Assembly: GCA_030830385.1 (NCBI GenBank)
Contig: JAURNA010000343.1
Span: 1-9,154 of the forward strand
Length of the DNA stretch: 9,154 nt
From: Crocinitomicaceae bacterium
GTDB lineage: Bacteria; Bacteroidota; Bacteroidia; Flavobacteriales_D; Crocinitomicaceae
Direction: 5' to 3'
Shown here piece by piece: positions 1 to 6,155 of this stretch. The position numbers and the translations under genes were made by a program. The notes beneath the pieces were generated by a model, which saw only the letters and a program-made list of their open reading frames with translations, was not told the DNA's origin and made no database searches. Within the stretch, counting starts at the first letter, position 1. Every line of letters starts with the position of its first letter.

Positions 1-1352
1 AGAAAGTGCCCCTGCAACATTATGAAGAGGTGAAACCCTGGGTGGATCGGGTGATGGCAGGAGAACAGAATTTGCTGTGGCCTACCGATACGCGATGGTT
101 TGCAAAATCATCCGGAACAACGTCGGGTCGAAGCAAACTCATTCCAGTGACGAAAGAATCGCTTGAAGATTGCCATTACAAAGGCGGAAAGGACCTTCTG
201 GCATTGTACTACACAAATCATCCAAACCGAAAGCTCTACAACGGGAAGCACCTGATCATCGGAGGAAGTGCAGAGATCAATCAATTGAGCGAGGACTCTT
301 ATTTTGGGGACCTGTCTGCAATCATTGTAAAGAATCTTCCCTGGTGGGCAGAAATTCGTCGTACACCAGCGAAAGAAATTGCCCTTATGAGCGAATGGGA
401 AGATAAAATCGAACGGATGGCGCATTCGGTGATTTACGATGATGTGTACATAATCGCAGGCGTTCCCAGCTGGACGATGGTTCTGGCGAATCGCGTGCTG
501 GAAATCACCGGAGCAAAACACTTGCGGGAAGTTTGGCCCAACCTCGAATTGTTCATGCATGGTGGGGTGAATTTTGAACCATACCGGGAACATTTTAAGC
601 AGCTGATTCCTTTCGACGACATGAATTATGTCGAAACATACAATGCTTCAGAAGGATTTTTCGGAATTCAGGACCAACCCAACTCGGACGAGATGTTGCT
701 CATGCTTGATTACGGAATCTTTTACGAGTTTATACCCATGGATGAATACGATGGGAAGAAGTCCAAAACCGTGATCCCCCTGAAAGATGTTCACACGGAT
801 GTTCACTATGCCCTGGTGATTTCAACAAACAGCGGACTCTGGCGCTACATCGTCGGAGATACAATAAAATTCACCTCAACCCAACCGTACCGATTTAAAA
901 TAACCGGTCGAACGAAAAGCTTTATCAACGCCTTCGGAGAAGAAGTGATCGTAGAAAATGCAGAATTGGCCATCGCCGAGGCATGTCGCATTACGGATGC
1001 AAAAATCCGCGATTATACAGCCGCACCCCTTTACATGGATGGAATTGAAAAGGGAGCACACGAATGGTGCATCGAGTTTGTACAATATCCCAACGAACAA
1101 AACCGTTTCAAACATGTGTTGGATGAAACATTGCGACAAATCAATTCCGATTACGATGCCAAACGTTACAAAGGAATGATTCTTTCCGACCCGGTTATCC
1201 ATGTGGTTGAAGAAGGAACCTTCGATCGATGGTTAAAATCAAAAGGGCGGATGGGCGGACAGAATAAAATTCCCAGACTGTCGAATAATCGGGATATGTT
1301 GGAACAAATTTTGCAAATGGACATACAGAATGAATCGGTTGATGCGAAATAG
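1..1352 (+). CDS. GH3-family acyl-adenylating enzyme (5' end outside window)
   Basis: This is a bacterial member of the GH3 family, known in plants for adenylating carboxylic acids such as auxin or jasmonate and joining them to amino acids; the substrate of bacterial members is generally unknown. Residues below count from the GTG at position 6. Visible motifs are the ATP/AMP-binding loop SSGTTSGRSK (35-44), YNASEGFFG (212-220), GLWRYIVGDTIKFT (277-290) and the C-terminal GGQNKIPRL (417-425). The frame stays open to the first base of the window, and the family is usually about 500 residues long, so roughly 50 N-terminal residues are missing and the GTG at 6 is probably an internal valine codon. 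The protein has no visible signal peptide or membrane segment in this part and is presumably cytoplasmic. Its 3' end overlaps the next gene, which suggests coupled expression. Family assignment is secure; the reaction is inferred from the family only. Confidence 0.9.
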   Translation, partial: KVPLQHYEEVKPWVDRVMAGEQNLLWPTDTRWFAKSSGTTSGRSKLIPVTKESLEDCHYKGGKDLLALYYTNHPNRKLYNGKHLIIGGSAEINQLSEDSYFGDLSAIIVKNLPWWAEIRRTPAKEIALMSEWEDKIERMAHSVIYDDVYIIAGVPSWTMVLANRVLEITGAKHLREVWPNLELFMHGGVNFEPYREHFKQLIPFDDMNYVETYNASEGFFGIQDQPNSDEMLLMLDYGIFYEFIPMDEYDGKKSKTVIPLKDVHTDVHYALVISTNSGLWRYIVGDTIKFTSTQPYRFKITGRTKSFINAFGEEVIVENAELAIAEACRITDAKIRDYTAAPLYMDGIEKGAHEWCIEFVQYPNEQNRFKHVLDETLRQINSDYDAKRYKGMILSDPVIHVVEEGTFDRWLKSKGRMGGQNKIPRLSNNRDMLEQILQMDIQNESVDAK

Positions 1353-2190
1353 CATACTTTTTTTACTTGTGATCACCTGCTTGTTGGGGACATATGCCCA
1401 ATCAACGCCTGATTCTGTCCCGAAGGACCCGATTCTCCTCGTTCCAATCGATACTTCAGGCAACATTGGATACAATTCCGAGAGTGTGATTCTTCCAACC
1501 GGAAAATACACCTACGAGTCCAGCAATGGAGTCTTGAAAAAGTACGATCAGAACGGTAAGCTATTGTTTTCGCAGAGCATCAAATCACTTGGTCAAACCA
1601 AACAATTGGAAGCGATCAACGCAATGAAGCTCGTTCATTTCTCCGAAGAGCAACAATCTGTGTGTTTCTTTGATAATACACTCACGCAGAGCCAGGATTG
1701 CATCGATTTAGGGGAGCGTGGATTTTTAAACGTTACGCGCATTGCGACATCGGCTCAGCCGGATAAAATCTGGGTGCTTGACCAGGTGAATTCCCGTTTG
1801 GTTCTTATGCCATTTCAGGGTGAAACGCAACGTCAGGAAATTTCCAATTTGCGCGGCATTCTTGAAATCGATTCCATTCAGCAGATTATTGAAGCAAACA
1901 ACCAATTGTTTGTACTTGATCGGAACAAAGGAATTCATGCATTCGATATGTACGGAACCTTGCTGGGCGTACATCATTACAACAGCATCCGCGATTTTGC
2001 AGTAACTGAGCGGTACTTGTTGATTTTGCTCGATAACGACGTTCTTCTGGCGCATGAGCGGATCACCGATGTCAACAACTTAATTTACATGCCCCTGAAG
2101 GGCGTCACCGAGATGCAATTTGCCGATAATTACTTATTCCTGGCCCATGAAACGGGTGTTCATAAGTTTGCATTGCAATTCTCGAATTGA
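1330..2190 (+). CDS. Exported beta-propeller-like protein of unknown function
   Basis: This 286-residue protein starts with a classical signal peptide (basic MNRLMR, hydrophobic stretch 8-20, likely cleavage after TYA at 21-23), so it should act in the periplasm or outside the cell. There is no lipobox cysteine at the cleavage point. The mature part contains repeated short beta-strand patterns that look like propeller blades: KIWVLDQVNSRLVLM (146-160), QLFVLDRNKGIHAFDMYG (192-209), YLLILLDNDVLLAH (229-242) and YLFLAHETGVHKF (268-280). Cys112 and Cys124 could form a disulfide. No catalytic motif is visible. The start overlaps the end of the GH3-like gene by 23 bases; an in-frame ATG at 1342 would shorten the overlap to 11 and still leave a good signal peptide (MRNSILFLLVI). 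The propeller fold is an inference from strand pattern, not from a recognised family. Confidence 0.85.
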   Translation: MNRLMRNSILFLLVITCLLGTYAQSTPDSVPKDPILLVPIDTSGNIGYNSESVILPTGKYTYESSNGVLKKYDQNGKLLFSQSIKSLGQTKQLEAINAMKLVHFSEEQQSVCFFDNTLTQSQDCIDLGERGFLNVTRIATSAQPDKIWVLDQVNSRLVLMPFQGETQRQEISNLRGILEIDSIQQIIEANNQLFVLDRNKGIHAFDMYGTLLGVHHYNSIRDFAVTERYLLILLDNDVLLAHERITDVNNLIYMPLKGVTEMQFADNYLFLAHETGVHKFALQFSN

Positions 2191-2193
2191 GGC

Positions 2194-2223
2194 TTGGTCG
2201 TTCTGGCAAAGTTTGTAATTTAG
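2194..2223 (+). promoter_or_regulatory. Candidate Bacteroidota promoter for the kinase-hldD unit
   Basis: In the 54-base gap before the kinase gene a TTG (2194-2196) is followed after 19 bases by TAATTTAG (2216-2223). This matches the Bacteroidota primary sigma pattern TTG, about 19 bases, TAnnTTTG, with one mismatch in the -7 element. Transcription would begin near 2229-2231 and leave a leader of about 15 bases before the ATG at 2245. Spacing and position are good; there is no direct proof of activity. Confidence 0.45.
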
Positions 2224-2244
2224 TCAGTCCAAAATCGCAGCCTT

Positions 2245-2859
2245 ATGCACATTGCCATTGCAGGAAACATCGGAGCAGGTAAAACGACGTTAACCAAGTT
2301 GTTAGCGAAACATTACGGATGGCATACGCACTTCGAGGATGTTGAGCAAAATCCCTATTTGAACGATTTTTATGAGGACATGCAACGTTGGTCATTCAAC
2401 CTTCAGATTTATTACCTCAACAGTCGGTTTACGCAAATTCAGGAAATTCAGCAATCGGAAGAAACCGTAATTCAGGATCGTACGATCTACGAAGATGCCT
2501 TCATTTTTGCTCCCAACCTGCATTCAATGGGCTTGATGACCACGCGCGATTTTGAAAATTATTTCTCGCTGTTTAGTCTGATGGATTCCTTCGTTTCCGC
2601 GCCAGACCTGCTTATTTATCTGCGGGCAAGTGTTCCAACACTGGTAAACCAGATTCAGAGCCGTGGGCGCGATTACGAAGAAAGTATCCGCCTTGATTAT
2701 CTGAAGCGTTTGAACGAGCGTTATGAAGCGTGGATTTCCACCTACGACAAAGGAAAGTTGCTCATCATCGATGTAGACAACAACAATTTTACAGAAGATC
2801 AGGAAGACCTTGGGAAAATTATTCACGCCATCGACGGAGAGATCCACGGGCTGTTCTAA
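2245..2859 (+). CDS. Deoxynucleoside kinase
   Basis: This 204-residue cytoplasmic protein belongs to the deoxynucleoside kinase family (dCK/dGK/dAK-like), which phosphorylates salvaged deoxynucleosides with ATP. The P-loop GNIGAGKTT is at 7-15, acidic residues follow in HFEDVEQNPYL (29-39, position of the catalytic glutamate), the conserved DRT is at 78-80 in QDRTIYEDA, and the arginine-rich lid RGRDYEE is at 140-146. Length is normal for the bacterial family. Base specificity cannot be assigned from sequence; bacterial members often prefer deoxyadenosine or deoxyguanosine. The start is the first ATG, in line with the P-loop position at the extreme N-terminus. It is followed after 12 bases by hldD, so the two are probably cotranscribed, although their pathways are not obviously linked. 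Confidence 0.93.
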   Translation: MHIAIAGNIGAGKTTLTKLLAKHYGWHTHFEDVEQNPYLNDFYEDMQRWSFNLQIYYLNSRFTQIQEIQQSEETVIQDRTIYEDAFIFAPNLHSMGLMTTRDFENYFSLFSLMDSFVSAPDLLIYLRASVPTLVNQIQSRGRDYEESIRLDYLKRLNERYEAWISTYDKGKLLIIDVDNNNFTEDQEDLGKIIHAIDGEIHGLF

Positions 2860-2871
2860 ATTCCAAAAAGT

Positions 2872-3837
2872 ATGATTGTAGTAACAGGTGCAGCAGGTTT
2901 TATCGGAAGTTGCCTGGTAAGTCGCTTAAATCAGGCGGGCTATTCGGATATTGTTGTTGTGGATGATTTTTCCAAGACCGAAAAAGACGGAAACCTCGAA
3001 GGGAAAACCCTGAGCGCCAAAGTAGGACGGAAGGATTTCGTTTCCTGGTTCGAACAGTTTGGGCCTGAGGTTGAATTCGTCTATCACATTGGTGCAAGAA
3101 CCGACACTACTGAGTTCGACGCGTCCATTTTCGATGAACTCAACGTGAACTATTCGAAAGAAGTCTGGAGGTTGTGTACACGATTCGAAATTCCTCTGGT
3201 GTACGCCAGCTCGGCAGCAACCTACGGATTGGGTGAGTACGGTTACAAAGATGATCATGAGCTTTCAGAAAAACTGAAGCCGCTGAATCCATACGGAGAT
3301 TCCAAAAACGACTTCGATATCTGGGCGCTGCAACAATCGGAAACTCCTCCTTTTTGGGCAGGATTGAAGTTTTTCAACGTATACGGTCCCAATGAATACC
3401 ACAAAGGACGAATGGCTTCGGTCATCTTCCATGCGTACCAGCAGATCGGTGAAACCGGTGGAATGAAATTGTTCCGATCGCACAATCCTGAATACAAGGA
3501 TGGGGAACAGCTGCGCGATTTCGTTTATGTGAAAGATGTGGTGGAAGTTTGCCTTTTTTTAATGGAAAAAGATCAGGAATCGGGGATTTACAACCTCGGT
3601 TCAGGAACAGCACGAAGTTTCCTTGATTTAACCCGCAATACGTTCAAATCAATGGGCATAGAGGAAAACATTACCTTCATCGATACACCGGAAGACATTC
3701 GTGACAAGTACCAGTACTTCACCGAAGCCGATATGAGCAAATTGATCAATGCCGGATACAAGAAGGCTTTTCATACTTTGGAAGAAGGCGTGGAAGATTA
3801 CGTGAAGAACTACCTTTCGAACGAGGGGTATTATTAA
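2872..3837 (+). CDS. hldD: ADP-L-glycero-D-manno-heptose 6-epimerase
   Basis: HldD (also RfaD) converts ADP-D-glycero-beta-D-manno-heptose to the L-glycero form, the last step in making activated heptose for lipopolysaccharide inner core or heptosylated proteins. The 321-residue protein is an extended short-chain dehydrogenase: NAD(P)-binding GAAGFIG (6-12), YASSAATYG (111-119), catalytic Tyr141 and Lys145 in NPYGDSKNDFD (139-149), FNVYGPNEYHKGRMAS (168-183) whose Lys178 corresponds to the second catalytic residue of the E. coli enzyme, RDFVYVKDV (215-223) and NLGSGTARSF (241-250). All key residues are present and the length is typical. The ATG lies 12 bases after the kinase stop with an A-rich leader (CCAAAAAG). 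No other heptose pathway gene (hldE, gmhA, gmhB) is in the window. Confidence 0.95.
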   Translation: MIVVTGAAGFIGSCLVSRLNQAGYSDIVVVDDFSKTEKDGNLEGKTLSAKVGRKDFVSWFEQFGPEVEFVYHIGARTDTTEFDASIFDELNVNYSKEVWRLCTRFEIPLVYASSAATYGLGEYGYKDDHELSEKLKPLNPYGDSKNDFDIWALQQSETPPFWAGLKFFNVYGPNEYHKGRMASVIFHAYQQIGETGGMKLFRSHNPEYKDGEQLRDFVYVKDVVEVCLFLMEKDQESGIYNLGSGTARSFLDLTRNTFKSMGIEENITFIDTPEDIRDKYQYFTEADMSKLINAGYKKAFHTLEEGVEDYVKNYLSNEGYY

Positions 3838-3856
3838 ACCGTTTCACAAGGTTTTT
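3836..3856 (+). terminator. Weak terminator-like hairpin after hldD
   Basis: A 5-bp stem AAACC (3836-3840) / GGTTT (3850-3854) with a 9-base loop runs directly into TTTTT (3852-3856). It overlaps the hldD stop codon. The stem is short and has only two G-C pairs, so efficiency would be low; the position is right for termination before the convergent gene. Confidence 0.3.
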
Positions 3857-3916
3857 GAAGGTAGGAAATGTTGAAATTGATTGTTCGCTCCACGTTCAGA
3901 TCAAGGGACAACGCAT

Positions 3917-3953
3917 GTTAGCGTCATGCACTGTGCACGGCGTGTGACGTTAC
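3917..3953. repeat. Imperfect inverted repeat in the convergent gap
   Basis: GTTAGCGTCA (3917-3926) faces TGACGTTAC (3945-3953), complementary except for one extra base and one mismatch. A second, perfect palindrome TGCACTGTGCA lies between (3928-3938). The element sits between the converging ends of hldD and the glycosyltransferase gene. It could serve as a two-way transcription barrier, but neither side carries a T-run, so it is not a standard intrinsic terminator. Confidence 0.45.
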
Positions 3954-4025
3954 CATTGGCATGAAACCTCCTGCGGAGACAAAACGGTGGATGGAAGTGA
4001 TGACTCCGTCCAGGGGGATTTGTTG

Positions 4026-4048
4026 TGCGGTACGCCGGCCGGTCCGCA
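4026..4048. repeat. G+C-rich palindromic patch downstream of the minus-strand operon
   Basis: TGCGG (4026-4030) pairs with CCGCA (4044-4048) around a core containing the self-complementary CCGGCCGG (4035-4042). It lies 12 bases past the stop of the minus-strand glycosyltransferase gene, where a terminator would be expected, yet no T-run follows on the minus strand. The whole patch is clearly richer in G+C than the genes on either side. Apart from this and the inverted repeat, the 222-base gap 3838-4059 shows nothing gene-like. Confidence 0.35.
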
Positions 4049-4059
4049 TCGCGCAGGAA

Positions 4060-4680
4060 TCAATTGTTGGGGTCAAGAATAGCAGCGAACTTATCGGCGA
4101 TGCTGGAAGCCCGGAGATCGTCTTCTGTATCAATGTCATTCATCTCTTCGAGGAGAGCGTAGCTACACTCTTTTTGAGACAGTTCATCCAGGGTAATGGA
4201 AAGAAGTAACCGGGTACTCCAGGGTTTGTTTTGAAACACAAATGGAAGTTCACGACTCATACCAATCAGGTAATAGCCACCGTCTTTTGCAGGCCCGAAA
4301 ACAGCGTCATGTTTCGACAAGAGCCCGAATGCTTCGAGGAGATGATCCGTGGTGATTTCAGGCAGATCCGCTCCAATTCCAACCACATTTCGGTATCCTT
4401 TTGAAATACTTCTTTGAAAAGCGTCGTACATACGTTCACCCAGATCGTTACCCTGTTGCACAAATGACGTTTCACCGTGCCAATGATCCGAATTCAATGA
4501 ATCGGAGAAGTAGACATGCAAATCCCAGTTCAGTCTCTCGGTGCTAACTGCTTCGGTAATGGATACAAGTTCCTGATAAACACCAAACGCAGCATCTATG
4601 CCGATGGTGGCGGCAAGACGGGTTTTGGTTTTGCCGCGAACCGCATTCTTCGCGAAAACGATGAGTAGATTTTCTTGCAT
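4060..4680 (-). CDS. TIGR04282/DUF2064 family glycosyltransferase-like protein
   Basis: The 206-residue protein has a GT-A/nucleotidyltransferase-like fold signature: N-terminal LIVFAKNAVRGKTKTRLA (6-23), GNDLGERM (77-84), IGADLPEIT (102-110, the probable metal-binding acidic site), GPAKDGGYYLIGM (129-141), WSTRLLL (154-160) and NDIDTEDDL (181-189). These are the hallmarks of the family annotated as arsenosugar biosynthesis glycosyltransferase (TIGR04282, DUF2064). The donor and acceptor are not known from sequence. I chose the ATG at 4680, not the in-frame one at 4719, because it overlaps the upstream stop as TGATG, the family motif begins five residues later, and the longer form would add 13 unconserved residues. 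It is the last gene of a four-gene minus-strand run. No arsenic methyltransferase (ArsM) or radical-SAM arsenosugar gene (ArsS) is nearby, so the arsenosugar label stays tentative. Confidence 0.88.
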   Translation of the reverse strand: MQENLLIVFAKNAVRGKTKTRLAATIGIDAAFGVYQELVSITEAVSTERLNWDLHVYFSDSLNSDHWHGETSFVQQGNDLGERMYDAFQRSISKGYRNVVGIGADLPEITTDHLLEAFGLLSKHDAVFGPAKDGGYYLIGMSRELPFVFQNKPWSTRLLLSITLDELSQKECSYALLEEMNDIDTEDDLRASSIADKFAAILDPNN

Positions 4681-5165
4681 CAATAAATGACTTTTCCCCT
4701 TGTAATCCACTTGCCCCATTCTTTTGAGAAACCGTGAATTTTTGATGTTCGTTCACCGGCATTGTTCACCATTCGATATCCAGAGTTGTTCCAGTGAAAT
4801 ATCCCTCCATACAAGTTTCGAACGTCGGTATATCCAGCCTTCTTCAATTTCTCTCCAATGTCCTGACTACGTGCTCCGATACTACAATAGACAACAATCG
4901 TCCCGTCTTTTGGAATTTCGTTTACCGAGGACATCTTGAAATTATCGAAACCGACACATTGCGCCGTTCGGATATGACTCACATCAAATTCCTTTTGCTC
5001 ACGCGTATCCAGAAAATACACGTTGTCCTTCCCCACCATATTCGCAGCGTCATTGCACGAAATCGTAGGAAAGTCCGTGTAATAATTCGACAACATTTTC
5101 CTGTACGAATCGGATTGACCGTTGGCAGTTAGGTGAAAGAGCACTATGAAGAGAAAAATGCGCAT
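4680..5165 (-). CDS. Exported single-domain rhodanese
   Basis: This 161-residue protein has a short signal peptide (MRIFLFIVLFHLTANG, about 1-17) and one rhodanese domain, which in this superfamily transfers sulfur, or binds selenium or arsenic analogues, through a persulfide cysteine. Visible are the CH2A-like LDTREQKEFDVSHI (52-65), the active-site loop CSIGARS (94-100) with Cys94, and the C-terminal LYGGIFHWNNSG (118-129). A tail of about 30 residues (130-161, with HGFSKEWGKWI) extends past the usual domain end. The active cysteine is intact, so a functional enzyme in the periplasm is expected. It starts 29 bases after the DUF4249 stop and its own stop overlaps the start of the glycosyltransferase gene, so those two products are almost certainly translated together. 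The physiological sulfur donor and acceptor are unknown. Confidence 0.9.
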   Translation of the reverse strand: MRIFLFIVLFHLTANGQSDSYRKMLSNYYTDFPTISCNDAANMVGKDNVYFLDTREQKEFDVSHIRTAQCVGFDNFKMSSVNEIPKDGTIVVYCSIGARSQDIGEKLKKAGYTDVRNLYGGIFHWNNSGYRMVNNAGERTSKIHGFSKEWGKWITRGKVIY

Positions 5166-5194
5166 ATTGGTTTGACGTTATTCAGGTTCTTTTC

Positions 5195-6154
5195 TTACGG
5201 CACACAAATCAATGTGTCGAAACTCGGAGAGTAACCCGCCCAGATTCCCAGTGCGCCTCCGGAAATATTCGTCGGAATGTTGGTTGGAGTGGCAAATGGA
5301 TTCCCGGCTGTAGCCAATTGCAGATACTTCTTTTCCATAAACTCGTACACATTTCGGTCCATTTTTGAAAGTTTGATTACAACGGTGTCCTCGTATTCGA
5401 ATAACCAACGTTCGTTTTCCGGCAGTGTACTGCTGTATGCAAATGGATTTTCATAGAAGAAATCAAAGGTCAATCCGTCGAAAAATTCGTCATTAAAAAT
5501 CGGATTGTATGTCTCTGTGAAGTTGTCATCTTCCGGATTCCCGTCCGCATCACTGGCCATTCGTTTCACTTCCCATTTGTAGCTGTCAAATTGGTTTGCC
5601 GGGTCTGAAAGTGTGCACCAGGAATAACCATGATTTGGAGCATCATCCTCGGCTTTCCACCAAACAGCATCCAGCGGTGTGGGATTCAAAATGCGTGTTT
5701 CGGCGGTGTAGGTTTCTCCTTCAAATTCAACGTTCAATGAGTAGGTCTTTCCAACCTGACCAAATATATCCGGGTCAAGAGAGAGATAAGCACAGAGATC
5801 ATAGTTGGCAATTTCTGAAGGGGTAATTCCAATAGCCTGGGCAAACAATTCTTGTTGAGCCTGCGTCAATGTACCTGAACAAATCTCCTCCAACTCAACG
5901 GTATTTGTTCCATCGGAAACAGTCACTGTTGCACCTGAAACAAAACCGGTCAGAAAAGCATTCAAATCTGTCGGAGCGTATACTTCTTTCGATTTCGAGA
6001 TGAGGACGATTGGTGGCTGTCCTGTTTCGATCACCCCGTCGATTACAAGCTGTTCAACGTGTCCGGGAATGTCAATTTCTACTTCTTTGGTACATCCGGT
6101 AGAAATCAGGAGCACACTGCAAATAGCCGCGAAATAAGTTGTGTATCTCATCAT
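5195..6154 (-). CDS. DUF4249 family outer-membrane lipoprotein
   Basis: The 319-residue protein carries a lipoprotein signal peptide with lipobox ISTGC; Cys21 would be lipidated. The following sequence (KEVEIDIPGHVEQLVIDGVIETG) has the N-terminal pattern of DUF4249 proteins, a Bacteroidota family normally encoded beside a TonB-dependent receptor and presumed to work with it at the outer membrane, like a SusD-type partner although unrelated in sequence. Mid-protein features are WWKAEDDAPNHGYSW (about 186-200) and an acidic, aromatic region after 200. The start chosen is ATG at 6154, one base after the receptor stop (TAG-C-ATG); a TTG at 6166 would extend it inside the receptor gene and is less likely. 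An ATG at 6151 is also possible. The ligand cannot be inferred. Confidence 0.87.
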   Translation of the reverse strand: MMRYTTYFAAICSVLLISTGCTKEVEIDIPGHVEQLVIDGVIETGQPPIVLISKSKEVYAPTDLNAFLTGFVSGATVTVSDGTNTVELEEICSGTLTQAQQELFAQAIGITPSEIANYDLCAYLSLDPDIFGQVGKTYSLNVEFEGETYTAETRILNPTPLDAVWWKAEDDAPNHGYSWCTLSDPANQFDSYKWEVKRMASDADGNPEDDNFTETYNPIFNDEFFDGLTFDFFYENPFAYSSTLPENERWLFEYEDTVVIKLSKMDRNVYEFMEKKYLQLATAGNPFATPTNIPTNISGGALGIWAGYSPSFDTLICVP

Positions 6155-6155
6155 G

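Noticed and set aside
3917..3953. Integron attC-like site
   Set aside because: The GTTAGCG and GTTAC ends do not fit the GTTRRRY/RYYYAAC core rules and there is no integrase or cassette structure nearby.
3924..4139. Minus-strand frame of 71 codons overlapping the end of the glycosyltransferase gene
   Set aside because: About a third overlaps another frame of a well-conserved gene and the rest has no familiar motif; kept only as a remark on the gap.
3961..4209. Plus-strand frame of 82 codons in the convergent gap
   Set aside because: It runs antisense into the conserved end of the glycosyltransferase gene and has no recognisable motif, signal or leader.
4060..4719. Firm assignment to arsenosugar biosynthesis
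   Set aside because: The family name suggests it, but no ArsM, ArsS or other arsenic gene is visible in the window, so only the family call is made.
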